From positions 48,050 to 112,049 of the forward strand of contig JAGXAM010000013.1 of the NCBI GenBank assembly GCA_019075905.1: a DNA stretch of 64,000 bases. The letters are read 5' to 3'. This document shows, in pieces, positions 31,135 to 40,659 of this stretch. Below the pieces are notes generated by a model. The model was not told the DNA's origin, did not search any database, and saw nothing but the letters and a program-made list of their open reading frames with translations. This stretch comes from Hyphomicrobiales bacterium. Its GTDB lineage: Bacteria; Pseudomonadota; Alphaproteobacteria; Rhizobiales; Beijerinckiaceae. The translations under genes and the position numbers were made by a program. How positions within the stretch are numbered: the first letter of the stretch is position 1; the number at the start of each line of letters is the position of its first letter.

Positions 31135-31830
31135 TCAGTCCCGCGGTTTTTCGATCAGATCGACACGCGTTGCCACATGCAGCTTGGTCGGATTGCCGAG
31201 GCGCCGGTCGAGATAATCGCCGACCTCGCCGCCCAGTTCGTCCACCCGTCCCTCAAAGAAATGGTTGGCACCGGGAATGACCACATGCTCAATGGCGATG
31301 CCGCGCTGGGTTTTCAGCTTCTCGATCAGCGGCATCACTTCTTTGAGCGGTGCCACGCGATCCTGATCGCCATGCACGAACAGGCCCGATGAAGGGCAGG
31401 GCGCAAGGAAGGTGAAGTCAAACCGGTTGGCCGGGGGGGCCACCGAAATGAACCCTTCGATCTCCGGGCGGCGCATCAGCAATTGCATGCCGATCCAGGC
31501 ACCGAACGACACGCCGGCAATCCAGCAGGACTTGGCCTCGGGATTGATGGATTGCGCCCAGTCCAGCGCCGAAGCAGCGTCCGACAATTCGCCGGCGCCG
31601 TGATCAAAGGCACCCTGGCTGCGCCCGACGCCGCGAAAATTGAACCGCAGGGCGGAAAACCCGCGCTCAGCAAAGGCATAATAGAGCTGATAAACAATCT
31701 GGTTGTTCATCGTGCCGCCAAATTGCGGGTGCGGATGCAATATGATCGCAATCGGCGCTGATTTGGTCTTGGAGGGATGAAACCGCCCCTCCAGGCGCCC
31801 TGCCGGGCCGGTAAACAGAATTTCGGGCAT
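31135..31830 (-). CDS. Alpha/beta hydrolase (dienelactone hydrolase-like)
   Basis: A 231-residue cytoplasmic hydrolase. The start MPEILFTGPAGRLEGR at 31830 matches a widespread alphaproteobacterial family annotated only as alpha/beta hydrolase; the frame runs upstream without support. The oxyanion region is LHPHPQFGGTMNN, the nucleophile Ser is in IAGVSFGAWIG, the acid is probably in VHGDQDRVAP, and the His is in GANHFFEGR. It precedes tyrS in the same orientation and is divergent from the suf operon. Substrate unknown. Confidence 0.88.
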   Translation of the reverse strand: MPEILFTGPAGRLEGRFHPSKTKSAPIAIILHPHPQFGGTMNNQIVYQLYYAFAERGFSALRFNFRGVGRSQGAFDHGAGELSDAASALDWAQSINPEAKSCWIAGVSFGAWIGMQLLMRRPEIEGFISVAPPANRFDFTFLAPCPSSGLFVHGDQDRVAPLKEVMPLIEKLKTQRGIAIEHVVIPGANHFFEGRVDELGGEVGDYLDRRLGNPTKLHVATRVDLIEKPRD

Positions 31831-31902
31831 AGATACTCCATTCAGTCTCGGGCCTGCACGGTTCTGTCGCAGGTGCACAGCGCGACATTGGCCGAAAAGC
31901 CC

Positions 31903-31931
31903 TTGACGTTATGCCGGGTCCGGCTCAAAAT
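31903..31931 (+). promoter_or_regulatory. Predicted promoter of the suf operon
   Basis: TTGACG at 31903-31908 (5/6) is followed after 17 bases by CAAAAT at 31926-31931 (4/6). The Irr-like box starts five bases after the -10, over the expected transcription start. The leader to the first ATG (32090) would be about 150 bases, in which I see nothing further. Confidence 0.5.
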
Positions 31932-31935
31932 AGTG

Positions 31936-31950
31936 TTAGAATTATTCTAA
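31936..31950. promoter_or_regulatory. Irr box (iron control element) in front of the suf operon
   Basis: TTAGAATTATTCTAA is a perfect inverted repeat with 7-base arms around one base, and equals the published Irr-box core TTAGAA-N3-TTCTAA of rhizobia and relatives. Irr is a Fur-family, haem-responsive regulator that represses iron-using genes when iron is scarce; suf operons are known targets in this order. Placement over the probable start site fits repression. Confidence 0.72.
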
Positions 31951-32089
31951 ACTAGGGCTGGGGTCGCCGGGCCAACGTCAGCCCCTCGTTTAGACGTTTG
32001 GCCTTCGCGAAAGCAAGGTAAATCGGTGCAGCGGGCTTTGGTGTCATGCGCACTGACGGGAAGTTTGGTTTGAGGCACGGACTGGCAAG

Positions 32090-33232
32090 ATGAACGCGAC
32101 CCGCCATTACCTCGATTACAATGCCAGCGCGCCGCTGCGCAAGGAGGCGCGTGCAGCGATGGTCGCGGCGCTGGACGTCTGCGGCAACCCGTCTTCAATT
32201 CATGCCGAAGGCCGCGCCGCGCGGGCCTTGGTCGAGGAGGCGCGCTACAAAGTCGCATATTTGTGTGGAGCCAGGCACGATGGCGTGGTGTTCACCTCGG
32301 GAGCGACCGAGGCCCTTGCCACGGCCTTGCGCCCCGCGTGGAGCGTCAATGCCGCCCCGGTGACCTTTGGCGCCCTGATCATCGGCGCCACCGAGCACGC
32401 CTGCGTCATGCAGGGCCATGGCTTTGCGCCGGGCAAGCTGCGGGTCGCGCCTGTGCACCGCAACGGGCAGATCGACCGCGCCGCGCTGCAGGCCCTGCTG
32501 AGCCAGACCGGCCCGGCCGTGGTGGCCATCCAGCTTGCCAATAATGAGACCGGCATCCTGCAGGATATGCCGGAAATCGCCGCGCTGGTGCATCAGGCCG
32601 GCGGCGTGCTGGTCTGTGACGGCGTGCAGGCGGCCGGGCGCATCGACATGGATATGGCGGCACTGGGGATCGACGCGCTGGCGCTTTCGGCCCACAAGCT
32701 CGGCGGGCCCAAGGGCGTTGGTGCGCTGGTCATGCTTTCGTCGGCAACCCTTCCCGAAGCCTGGCTGCGTGGCGGCGGCCAGGAGCGGCGGATGCGCGGC
32801 GGCACTGAAAATGTCGCGGGCATTGCCGGTTTTGGCGCCGCTGCCGGTGCTGCGCAGGCTAAAGCCGATGACATGCGCCCCTTGCGTGATGCCTTCGAGC
32901 AGGCGCTCGCTCAACTCGTGCCGGAGGTCGCCATATTCGGGGCCGGGGCCCCGCGCCTGCCCAATACCAGCGCCTTTGCCATTCCTGGCCTGAGTGCCCA
33001 GACCGCCCTGATGGCGCTTGATTTGCAGGGTATTGCCCTGTCCTCGGGCTCGGCCTGTTCCTCCGGCAAGGTCGCCGCCTCGCATGTCTTGCAGGCCATG
33101 CAGGTGCCGCCAACGCTGGCATCTTCAGCCTTGCGCGCCAGTTTCGGCTATGGCTCGACCAGCGCCGACAAGGACGCGCTGCTGGCGGCGCTGCAAAAAA
33201 TCGCCCATCGTGCCGGTGCGCTGGCAGCATGA
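32090..33232 (+). CDS. Cysteine desulfurase, IscS/NifS type
   Basis: A 380-residue PLP enzyme that releases sulfur from cysteine for Fe-S clusters. HYLDYNASAPL and GNPSSIHAEGR are the N-terminal signatures, the PLP lysine is in ALSAHKLGGPKGVG, and the catalytic cysteine is in SSGSACSSGK on the long flexible loop typical of group I enzymes. It is the first gene of the suf operon, before sufB, so the operon has two desulfurases of different groups (with SufS). No iscR lies next to it. Confidence 0.93.
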   Translation: MNATRHYLDYNASAPLRKEARAAMVAALDVCGNPSSIHAEGRAARALVEEARYKVAYLCGARHDGVVFTSGATEALATALRPAWSVNAAPVTFGALIIGATEHACVMQGHGFAPGKLRVAPVHRNGQIDRAALQALLSQTGPAVVAIQLANNETGILQDMPEIAALVHQAGGVLVCDGVQAAGRIDMDMAALGIDALALSAHKLGGPKGVGALVMLSSATLPEAWLRGGGQERRMRGGTENVAGIAGFGAAAGAAQAKADDMRPLRDAFEQALAQLVPEVAIFGAGAPRLPNTSAFAIPGLSAQTALMALDLQGIALSSGSACSSGKVAASHVLQAMQVPPTLASSALRASFGYGSTSADKDALLAALQKIAHRAGALAA

Positions 33233-33286
33233 CAAATTGAACATACCGGCGGCCCTTGAAGCCGCAGCGGTTCACAGGAGTGGATA

Positions 33287-34756
33287 ATGGCAGCTGATCT
33301 CGAAACTATCGAAAAAGTCCGCTCGATTGATGTCAATGAATATAAATACGGCTTCGTCACTGATATTGAGAGCGAACTCGCACCCAAGGGCCTGAACGAG
33401 GACATCGTCCGTTTCATCTCCGCCAAGAAAGGCGAGCCGGAATGGCTGACGCAATGGCGTCTCGATGCCTACAAGCGCTGGCTGACCATGGTCGAACCGC
33501 GATGGGCGCGTGTCGAGCATGAGGCGATCGACTATCAGGATCTGCATTATTACGCCGCACCGAAAGCCGCGCCCGGGCCGAAGTCGCTGGATGAGGTCGA
33601 TCCCGAATTGCTGCGCACCTATGCCAAGCTCGGCATTCCCTTGGCCGAGCAGGAGGTGCTGGCCGGCGTCGAGCGCCCGCGCGTCGCGATTGACGCCGTG
33701 TTTGATTCCGTTTCGGTCGCCACCACCTTCAAGGCCGAACTTGCGCGCGCCGGTGTGATCTTCTGCCCGATTTCTGAGGCGGTGCACACCCATCCCGAAC
33801 TGGTGAAAAAATACCTCGGCTCGGTTGTGCCGGTGACCGACAATTTCTTTGCCACCCTGAATTCGGCAGTGTTTTCCGACGGTTCCTTCGTTTACATTCC
33901 GCCTGGCGTGCGCTGCCCCATGGAGCTTTCGACCTATTTTCGCATCAACGAGCAGAAAACCGGTCAGTTCGAGCGCACGCTGATCATTGCCGACAAGGGC
34001 GCCTGTGTCAGCTATCTGGAAGGCTGCACCGCCCCGAAACGCGATGAGAACCAGCTGCATGCGGCCGTTGTCGAACTGGTCGCCCACGAAGATGCCGAAA
34101 TCAAATATTCGACCGTGCAGAACTGGTATCCCGGCGATGCCAATGGCAAGGGCGGCATCTATAATTTCGTCACCAAGCGCGGTGATTGCCGCGGCGCGCG
34201 CTCGCGCATTTCCTGGACGCAGGTCGAAACCGGCTCGGCGATCACCTGGAAATACCCGAGCTGCATCCTGCGCGGCGATGGCTCGCGCGGCGAATTTTAT
34301 TCAATCGCCATTTCCAATGGCCGCCAGCAGGTCGATAGCGGCACGAAAATGGTGCATCTCGGCCGCAATACCACGAGCCGCATCATTTCCAAGGGCATTT
34401 CCGCAGGCCATTCGCAGAACACTTATCGCGGCCTGGTCTCCGCCCATCGCAAGGCGACCGGCGCGCGAAATTTCACCAATTGCGACTCGTTGCTGATTGG
34501 CGAAAATTGCGGCGCCCATACCGTGCCCTATATGGAAGCCGGGAACCCTTCGGCGCAATTCGAGCATGAGGCCACCACCTCGAAAATCTCCGATGACCAG
34601 CTGTTTTATTGCCAGGCGCGCGGCCTCGACGCCGAGGAAGCCACGGCCCTGATCGTCAATGGCTTCGTGCGCGACGTGCTGCAGCAACTGCCGATGGAAT
34701 TTGCGGTGGAAGCGCAAAAGCTCATCGCCATCTCACTTGAGGGGAGCGTGGGGTGA
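33287..34756 (+). CDS. sufB: Fe-S cluster assembly scaffold SufB
   Basis: A 489-residue core scaffold protein of the SufBCD complex, on which clusters are built. Motifs include [47 protein letters not shown] with its conserved cysteine, and GQSQNT-like [18 protein letters not shown] precedes the ATG. Length and order agree with alphaproteobacterial suf operons. Its stop overlaps the start of the cupin gene. Confidence 0.97.
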   Translation: MAADLETIEKVRSIDVNEYKYGFVTDIESELAPKGLNEDIVRFISAKKGEPEWLTQWRLDAYKRWLTMVEPRWARVEHEAIDYQDLHYYAAPKAAPGPKSLDEVDPELLRTYAKLGIPLAEQEVLAGVERPRVAIDAVFDSVSVATTFKAELARAGVIFCPISEAVHTHPELVKKYLGSVVPVTDNFFATLNSAVFSDGSFVYIPPGVRCPMELSTYFRINEQKTGQFERTLIIADKGACVSYLEGCTAPKRDENQLHAAVVELVAHEDAEIKYSTVQNWYPGDANGKGGIYNFVTKRGDCRGARSRISWTQVETGSAITWKYPSCILRGDGSRGEFYSIAISNGRQQVDSGTKMVHLGRNTTSRIISKGISAGHSQNTYRGLVSAHRKATGARNFTNCDSLLIGENCGAHTVPYMEAGNPSAQFEHEATTSKISDDQLFYCQARGLDAEEATALIVNGFVRDVLQQLPMEFAVEAQKLIAISLEGSVG

Positions 34757-35265
34757 CCGGGTCCAGCATGCCGGGCCCCGTGCTCAGCCTCGACGAGGCC
34801 CCGCTTCGCGATATTGGCAATGCCACCAGCTTTCGCGCCCGCGCCGCGCGGATCGGCGGGCTCTTGGGCTTGCGGCATCTCGGCTGCCAGATGATCGTGG
34901 TCGAACCGGGCCAGAAGGCCTACCCGTTCCACAACCATCGTGTGAATGAGGAGATGTTCGTCATTCTTGAAGGCGAGGGTACCTATCGCTTTGGCCCGGA
35001 ACGGCTGGCGATCAAGGCTGGTGACGTGCTGTCAGCCCCGCCGGGCGACGCGACCTGCGCCCATCAGATCATCAACACCGGCACCGCGCCGCTGCGCTAT
35101 CTGGCGATTTCGACCCGATTCACCACGGATGTTTTCGAATATCCCGATTCCGGCAAATTCGGTGTCGCCAGCGGCATGCCGGACGGCAAGGGCTTGCTGG
35201 CCTCCGATTTTCTCTACATTGGCCGTCCGGAGACGGCGGTCGATTATTTCGATGGCGAGGAATGA
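34753..35265 (+). CDS. Cupin-domain protein inserted in the suf operon
   Basis: A 170-residue single-domain cupin. The first metal motif is [18 protein letters not shown] (two His and a Glu), the second is [13 protein letters not shown], so a divalent metal is probably bound. The GTG start at 34753 overlaps the sufB stop by four bases, so it is translated with the suf genes. The C-terminal part ([22 protein letters not shown]) resembles cupins annotated as possible sugar or phosphomannose-isomerase relatives. No enzymatic activity can be assigned. Its place between sufB and sufC suggests a role in handling iron, sulfur or oxidative stress, by inference. Confidence 0.85.
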   Translation: MTGSSMPGPVLSLDEAPLRDIGNATSFRARAARIGGLLGLRHLGCQMIVVEPGQKAYPFHNHRVNEEMFVILEGEGTYRFGPERLAIKAGDVLSAPPGDATCAHQIINTGTAPLRYLAISTRFTTDVFEYPDSGKFGVASGMPDGKGLLASDFLYIGRPETAVDYFDGEE

Positions 35266-35268
35266 GCC

Positions 35269-35535
35269 ATGGCACAAATCTGGTTCAGACCCAAGCGCTA
35301 TGGCTTTGGCGCGACACCGGTGAGCTGGCAGGGCTGGCTGGTGACGCTGGGCGGAGCGCTGGCGCTGGCCATGACCGTGGCTGCAGCCATGCTCGCCGCA
35401 AACGGGCGCATTGCCGGTGGCAAGGGACTGGCGATAGCCCTGGCGCTTCTTGCCATCATCATAGTGGTAAAGATGACCATTCTCACCTTGCTTCACACCG
35501 AAGGCTCTTGGCGCTGGCGCTGGGGCGGCAAATAA
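35269..35535 (+). CDS. Small two-helix membrane protein of unknown function
   Basis: An 88-residue protein beginning three bases after the cupin stop. Two hydrophobic segments are visible (WLVTLGGALALAMTVAAAML and GLAIALALLAIIIVVKMTIL), with an aromatic-basic N-terminus (IWFRPKRYGFGATPVSWQGW) and a C-terminus of alternating Trp and Arg (WRWRWGGK). I do not recognise a family. It is embedded between sufB/cupin and sufC, so it is coexpressed with Fe-S assembly. Confidence 0.75.
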   Translation: MAQIWFRPKRYGFGATPVSWQGWLVTLGGALALAMTVAAAMLAANGRIAGGKGLAIALALLAIIIVVKMTILTLLHTEGSWRWRWGGK

Positions 35536-35565
35536 TTCGATCAATCACAGGGACACCAGGCTGAC

Positions 35566-36315
35566 ATGCTCAAAATCAACAATCTGCACGCCGAAATCGA
35601 CGGCAAGAAAATCCTCAAGGGCCTGACGCTGGAGGTCAAGGCCGGCGAGGTCGCAGCCATTATGGGGCCGAACGGTTCCGGCAAGTCGACCCTGTCCTAT
35701 ATCATCGCCGGCCGGCCCGGCTATGAGGTGACCGAAGGCAGCATTACGCTGAATGGCGTCGATCTTCTGGCGCTTGAGGCGCATGAGCGGGCGGCGGCGG
35801 GCGTGTTTCTGGCCTTTCAATATCCGCTGGAAATTCCCGGGGTCGCCACCATGACCTTCCTTAAGGCGGCGATGAATGGCCAGGCGCGCCAGCGCAGCGA
35901 AGCTGAACTGACCACGCCGGAATTCATCAAGAAAGTCCGCAACGCCGCCAAAGACTTGAAGATCGATCCGGAAATGCTGAAGCGGCCGCTCAATGTCGGT
36001 TTTTCCGGCGGCGAGAAAAAGCGCGTGGAAATCCTGCAGATGGCGCTGCTGGCGCCGAAATTCGCTATTCTCGACGAGACCGATTCAGGCCTTGATATCG
36101 ATGCCCTGCGCATCGTCGCCGATGGGGTCAACGCGCTGCGCAACCGCGAGCGCGGCTTTCTGGTCATCACCCATTACCAGCGCCTGCTGGATTATATCCG
36201 GCCTGACAGCGTCCATGTCATGGCACGCGGCGAGATCGTGCGGTCGGGCGGGCCGGGGCTGGCGCTCGAACTGGAAAAGAGCGGCTATGCCGGCTATGCG
36301 GATGAGGCGGCCTGA
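35566..36315 (+). CDS. sufC: Fe-S assembly ATPase SufC
   Basis: A 249-residue ABC-type ATPase of the SufBCD scaffold. Walker A is GPNGSGKST, the signature region is NVGFSGGEKKRVEILQMALL, Walker B is FAILDETDSGLDIDAL, and the H-loop is ITHYQRLLDYI. AGGGACACC precedes the ATG. Its TGA stop overlaps the sufD ATG. Confidence 0.97.
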   Translation: MLKINNLHAEIDGKKILKGLTLEVKAGEVAAIMGPNGSGKSTLSYIIAGRPGYEVTEGSITLNGVDLLALEAHERAAAGVFLAFQYPLEIPGVATMTFLKAAMNGQARQRSEAELTTPEFIKKVRNAAKDLKIDPEMLKRPLNVGFSGGEKKRVEILQMALLAPKFAILDETDSGLDIDALRIVADGVNALRNRERGFLVITHYQRLLDYIRPDSVHVMARGEIVRSGGPGLALELEKSGYAGYADEAA

Positions 36316-37562
36316 TGAACGCGCCCCTCACCCGCCTGCAAACCGACGCCGAGACCGGGCTTGAACGCCAGTTCAGCGCCCTCGTCGCCCCCGAGCCCTG
36401 GCGTCAGCAAGCCTTTGTCCGCTTTGCCGGGCAGGGCCTGCCGAACAGGCGGGTCGAGGCCTGGCATTTCACTGATATTCGTGCGGCGATGGCGCAGGCC
36501 CTGCCCCTTGCCGCACCTGCCGGCGATTTTCCCAAGGCCAAGCTGCGCGGCGTCGGCGCGGAGGGAACCCGCCTCGTTTTCGTCAATGGCAGCTTTGCCC
36601 AGGCGGCATCCGATGCCCTGCCCGCCGGTGTCAGCATCCGCAAGGACCAAAACGCGCCCGCTGCCCATGGCGATGCCATGGTGACGCTCAACCACGCCTT
36701 TGCCGCGCAGGCATGGCTCGTGGAAATCGCCCCCGGCACAAGCTTGCCAGCACCGCTGCAGCTGATTTTCGCGCAAAGCGGCCCGGCATCGGCCACCTTC
36801 AGCCGCGTCGGCGTCAAGCTCGGAGCGGGCGCAAAGGCCACCCTGGGCGAAAGCTACGCCGGTCTTGAATCCGGCCATCATATCAACAGCTTGCTCGACA
36901 TCGAGCTCGGCGACAAGGCCAGCCTCGTCCATGGTTGCGATGGCGCGGGCGAAGATGCGCTCTGTGTCCTCAGCCTGTTCGTCAAGCTGGGCGAGGGCGC
37001 GCAATTCACCTCCTTCGCCATGCTCGACGGCCGCGCGATGATGCGCCGCCAGATCTTTGCCGATCTTGCCGGTGAAAACGCCAATATTGCCCTTTCCGGT
37101 CTGATGCTCGGGCGCGGCGAGGCGCATCTCGACACCACACTCACCATCGACCACGCGAAGCCGCATGGTACCAGCCGGGAAATTTTCCGCTCGCTGCTCG
37201 ATGAGGCGGCGCATGGCGTCTATCAGGGCAAGGTCATCGTCAAGCCGCACGCCCAGAAAACTGACGGCAAGATGATGTCCAAGGCGATTTTGCTGCATGA
37301 CGGCGCGCGCATGGACAACAAGCCGGAACTGGAAATTTTTGCCGATGATGTCGTCTGCGGCCATGGTGCCACGGTCGGCGGTCTCGACGCCGAGCAGATT
37401 TTCTATCTGCAGGCGCGCGGCATCGCGAGGCCTGAGGCCGAAGCCCTGCTGCTTGAAGCCTTTGCGGCAGAAGTGGTTGAACCAGTTGAAAATGATGCTT
37501 TCAAGCGCCATTTCTGCGACAGGCTGGCGCATTGGCTGCAAGCCCGTGGAGGCCAGGTCTGA
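36315..37562 (+). CDS. sufD: Fe-S assembly protein SufD
   Basis: A 415-residue SufD, partner of SufB and SufC in the scaffold and needed for iron acquisition. The N-terminal RRVEAWHFTDIRAAM and the C-terminal beta-helix region (GVYQGKVIVKPHAQKTDGKM, CGHGATVGGLDAEQIFYLQARG) are characteristic. It overlaps sufC upstream and sufS downstream by one to four bases, showing tight coupling of sufC-sufD-sufS. Confidence 0.96.
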   Translation: MNAPLTRLQTDAETGLERQFSALVAPEPWRQQAFVRFAGQGLPNRRVEAWHFTDIRAAMAQALPLAAPAGDFPKAKLRGVGAEGTRLVFVNGSFAQAASDALPAGVSIRKDQNAPAAHGDAMVTLNHAFAAQAWLVEIAPGTSLPAPLQLIFAQSGPASATFSRVGVKLGAGAKATLGESYAGLESGHHINSLLDIELGDKASLVHGCDGAGEDALCVLSLFVKLGEGAQFTSFAMLDGRAMMRRQIFADLAGENANIALSGLMLGRGEAHLDTTLTIDHAKPHGTSREIFRSLLDEAAHGVYQGKVIVKPHAQKTDGKMMSKAILLHDGARMDNKPELEIFADDVVCGHGATVGGLDAEQIFYLQARGIARPEAEALLLEAFAAEVVEPVENDAFKRHFCDRLAHWLQARGGQV

Positions 37563-38803
37563 TGAACATCATGAACGCGCCGACCATCTATGATGTTGAG
37601 GCCATCCGCCGGGATTTTCCGATCCTGCAGGAGCGCCCTTATGGCAAGCCGCTGGTTTATCTGGATAATGCCGCCTCGGCGCAAAAGCCGCTGCACGTCC
37701 TTGACCGCATGCGCCAGGCCTATGAGCATGAATATGCCAATGTGCATCGCGGCCTGCATTATCTCGCCAATGCCGCAACCGAGGGCTATGAGGTGGCGCG
37801 CGAGAAGGTGCGCGCCTTCCTCAATGCCGCCTCGAGCGACGAAATCATCTTTACCTCCTCGGCCACCGCCGCCCTCAATCTCGTCGCCTCCAGCTTCGGG
37901 CTGGCGCATATAATGGCTGGCGATGAAATCATCCTGTCGCTGATGGAGCACCATTCCAACATCGTGCCCTGGCATTACCTGCGCGAGCGCAAGGGTGCGG
38001 TGATCAAATGGGTCGGCGTCACGCCGGATGGCTCGTTCGATCTGGCCGCCTTTGAGCGCGCCCTGTCGCCGCGCACCAAAATTGTCGCCGTGACGCAAAT
38101 GTCGAATGTGCTTGGCACGGTGACGCCGCTCGCCGACATCATTGCCGCCAGCCATGCCCGCGGCATTCCGGTGCTGGTCGATGGGTCGCAAGGCGCGGTC
38201 CATCTTGAGACCGATGTTCGCGCCATGGACGCCGATTTTTATGTGCTGACCGGCCACAAGGTCTATGGCCCGACCGGCATTGGCGTGCTTTACGGCAAAA
38301 AGCACCTGCTCGAAGCCCTGCCGCCGTTTCTCGGCGGCGGCGAGATGATCAGCGAGGTCACTTGCGATACCGTCACCTATAATGAGCCGCCCCACCGGTT
38401 TGAGGCCGGCACGCCGCCGATCGTCCAGGCCATCGGCCTCGGCGCCGCGCTGGATTACATGGAAAGCATCGGTCGCGCTCGCATCAAGGCCCATGAGGCA
38501 GCGCTTTCGGCCTATGCCCATGAGCGGCTGTCGGGCATGAATTCATTGCGCATATTCGGCGCTGCGCCGGGCAAGGGGCCGATCCTGTCCTTTGATATGG
38601 AGGGCATTCACGCCCATGACGTCGCCACCGTTATCGACCGGGCCGGTGTCGCCGTGCGTGCCGGCACCCATTGCGCCCAGCCGCTGTTGAGCCATTATGG
38701 CGTGACTTCGACATGTCGCGCGTCATTTGCCATGTACAATACCTTCGCCGAAGTGGACGCGCTGGCCGAAGCGCTGATCAAGGCGGAGCGGTTGTTTGCC
38801 TGA
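37562..38803 (+). CDS. sufS: Cysteine desulfurase SufS
   Basis: A 413-residue group II PLP desulfurase. VYLDNAASAQKP, VHRGLHYLANAATEGYE and the PLP lysine in LTGHKVYGPTGIG are visible, and the active cysteine is in RAGTHCAQPLL with the short loop typical of SufS. The start at 37562 overlaps the sufD stop; an alternative ATG is nine bases on. SufS usually needs SufE or SufU; neither is in this window. Confidence 0.96.
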   Translation: MNIMNAPTIYDVEAIRRDFPILQERPYGKPLVYLDNAASAQKPLHVLDRMRQAYEHEYANVHRGLHYLANAATEGYEVAREKVRAFLNAASSDEIIFTSSATAALNLVASSFGLAHIMAGDEIILSLMEHHSNIVPWHYLRERKGAVIKWVGVTPDGSFDLAAFERALSPRTKIVAVTQMSNVLGTVTPLADIIAASHARGIPVLVDGSQGAVHLETDVRAMDADFYVLTGHKVYGPTGIGVLYGKKHLLEALPPFLGGGEMISEVTCDTVTYNEPPHRFEAGTPPIVQAIGLGAALDYMESIGRARIKAHEAALSAYAHERLSGMNSLRIFGAAPGKGPILSFDMEGIHAHDVATVIDRAGVAVRAGTHCAQPLLSHYGVTSTCRASFAMYNTFAEVDALAEALIKAERLFA

Positions 38804-38815
38804 AGGACGAAACGC

Positions 38816-39205
38816 GTGAACGAGCACACTCCCATGGAGCCGGAATTTGAGCCGAACCGCCCCGAAATGGCGGTGGACGGAGCTTTGCCGCCCGCCGAAA
38901 TCGACCGGCTGACCGATGATATCATCGCGGCATTGAAGACGGTCTATGACCCGGAAATACCTTCGGATATTTACGAACTGGGCCTGATCTACAAGGTCGA
39001 GATCGATGACAGCAAAATGGTGCTGATCGACATGACCCTGACCGCACCGGCCTGCCCGGTGGCCGGTGAGATGCCGAGTTGGGTCGAGGCCGCCGTCAGC
39101 GCCGTTCCGGGCGTCTCCGGCGCCAAGGTGACGATGGTGTTTGACCCGCCATGGGATCAGAGCCGCATGTCGGACGAGGCGCGGGTCGCGCTGGATATGT
39201 GGTGA
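38816..39205 (+). CDS. sufT: SufT-like Fe-S maturation protein (DUF59/MIP18 family)
   Basis: A 129-residue protein with the DUF59 core: TVYDPEIPSDIYELGLIY and the cysteine-bearing LTAPACPVAGEMP. In alphaproteobacterial suf operons this protein helps mature Fe-S enzymes. The GTG start at 38816 has AAGGACG seven bases upstream; an in-frame ATG at 38834 is possible. It follows sufS by 12 bases and precedes sufA. Confidence 0.92.
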   Translation: MNEHTPMEPEFEPNRPEMAVDGALPPAEIDRLTDDIIAALKTVYDPEIPSDIYELGLIYKVEIDDSKMVLIDMTLTAPACPVAGEMPSWVEAAVSAVPGVSGAKVTMVFDPPWDQSRMSDEARVALDMW

Positions 39206-39295
39206 ATTAGCAAGGATTTGTCGCCAGTCTCGATCTCGCAATCCGGCATATGAGTGCCTACATTCAAGGTCAGGCTGGTGCAACAGGAGCCGAAT

Positions 39296-39676
39296 ATGGG
39301 TAGGTCCGGTTACAAGATGATGTCCCTCACCGAGGCGGCCGCCGCCCGCGTGCGCGAAATCATGGCGGCCAGCGATGAGCCGCTGGCAGGGCTGCGGGTC
39401 GGCGTCAAGAACGGCGGTTGTGCCGGCATGTCCTATACGATGGAGTTGGCCCGCGACATCAGCCCGCTTGACGAAGTGGTCGAGGATCAGGGCGTCAAGG
39501 TGCTGATCGACCCTAAAGCCATTCTGTTTCTGCTCGGCACGCAGATGGATTACCAGGAGAGCAAGCTTTCCTCGGGGTTCGTTTTCAACAATCCCAACCA
39601 GACCGCCGCATGCGGATGCGGCGAGAGCGTGACCATCACCCCGGCCTCGCCCGAAGCCATCAGCGCGGTATCCTGA
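39296..39676 (+). CDS. sufA: A-type Fe-S carrier SufA (HesB/IscA family)
   Basis: A 126-residue carrier that passes clusters to target proteins. The three ligating cysteines are present: NGGCAGMSY and the C-terminal AACGCGES. ATG 39296 is preceded by AGGAG, which settles it over a GTG 42 bases upstream. It ends the recognised suf genes; tfoX-like follows after four bases. Confidence 0.95.
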   Translation: MGRSGYKMMSLTEAAAARVREIMAASDEPLAGLRVGVKNGGCAGMSYTMELARDISPLDEVVEDQGVKVLIDPKAILFLLGTQMDYQESKLSSGFVFNNPNQTAACGCGESVTITPASPEAISAVS

Positions 39677-39680
39677 CGGC

Positions 39681-40058
39681 ATGGACGCCGAGGCCCTGCG
39701 CGAAATCTTCGCGCCCTTTGGCGCTGTCGAGGTCAAGCGTCTGTTCAGCGGCCATGGCATCTATGCCGATGGCCTGTGTTTCGCGCTGGAAATGCGCGGC
39801 GACATCAGAATTCGCGGCGATGCCGATTGCGCCGCCGCCTATGAGGCGGCCGGCGGGCGTCCCTGGCATTATGAGCGCGCCAATGGCCGCAAGGGGTCCA
39901 TGCCCTATTGGACCTTGCCCGAAACCGCCCTGGATGATGCCGACGAACTGGTCTCCTGGTGCCGGCAGGCTCTCGCCGCCGCCCGCCGCGCCGCCGTCGC
40001 CAGGCCCGCGAAAGCCTCGCGCAAGCGCCGGTCAGTCAACACTGTGCCACCCTCCTGA
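39681..40058 (+). CDS. TfoX/Sxy N-terminal domain protein
   Basis: A 125-residue protein with a single TfoX N-terminal domain (MDAEALREIFAPFGAVEVKRLFSGHGIYADG) and a basic tail (AARRAAVARPAKASRKRR). The name-giving Sxy/TfoX controls competence in gammaproteobacteria; the short alphaproteobacterial single-domain forms have no settled role. It is four bases downstream of sufA and probably in the same transcript. Confidence 0.87.
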   Translation: MDAEALREIFAPFGAVEVKRLFSGHGIYADGLCFALEMRGDIRIRGDADCAAAYEAAGGRPWHYERANGRKGSMPYWTLPETALDDADELVSWCRQALAAARRAAVARPAKASRKRRSVNTVPPS

Positions 40059-40073
40059 AAGCGCGAGACCCCC

Positions 40074-40541
40074 ATGGACACCAAACCACCGCTGCCACCT
40101 TTCGATGAAGCCGGTGCCATTTTGAAAGTGCGCATGGCGGAAGACGCCTGGAACAGCCGGGATCCGGCCCGGGTCGTGCAGGTCTATACGCCGGACACGG
40201 TCTGGCGCAATCGCGCCGAATTTCCGGTGGGCCGCGATGAGGTGCAGGCATTCCTCACCCGCAAATGGGCCAAAGAGCTGGATTACCGCCTGATCAAGGA
40301 ATTATGGGCCTTTCGTGACAACCGCATCGCCGTGCGCTTTGCCTATGAGTGGCATGATGCCGACGGCGCCTGGTTCCGCTCTTATGGCAATGAAAACTGG
40401 GAGTTCACGCCTCAGGGCCTGATGGCGAGGCGCTTTGCCAGCATCAATGATCTTGCCATTGCGGCCAGCGCGCGCAAATTCCACTGGCCGCTCGGCCGCC
40501 GTCCGGATGACCACCCCGGCTTGAGCGATCTGGGCTTGTAG
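40074..40541 (+). CDS. SnoaL-like protein (DUF1348, NTF2 fold)
   Basis: A 155-residue protein with the DUF1348 pattern: [26 protein letters not shown], then [19 protein letters not shown] and [13 protein letters not shown]. It is a small cone-shaped NTF2-like domain, cytoplasmic, function unknown. It starts 15 bases after the TfoX-like gene and may be the last gene of the extended suf transcript; a 118-base gap follows. Confidence 0.88.
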   Translation: MDTKPPLPPFDEAGAILKVRMAEDAWNSRDPARVVQVYTPDTVWRNRAEFPVGRDEVQAFLTRKWAKELDYRLIKELWAFRDNRIAVRFAYEWHDADGAWFRSYGNENWEFTPQGLMARRFASINDLAIAASARKFHWPLGRRPDDHPGLSDLGL

Positions 40542-40659
40542 CCTGCCCGCATTTGGCGCAAATTCGATTCGGGCGCCTGCTTCTGATCCGCGTCGGCCGC
40601 GCAATATTGCTGACACGATTGGATGGCACGCTTCCACCACAATAGGCAGGGGATTTCCT

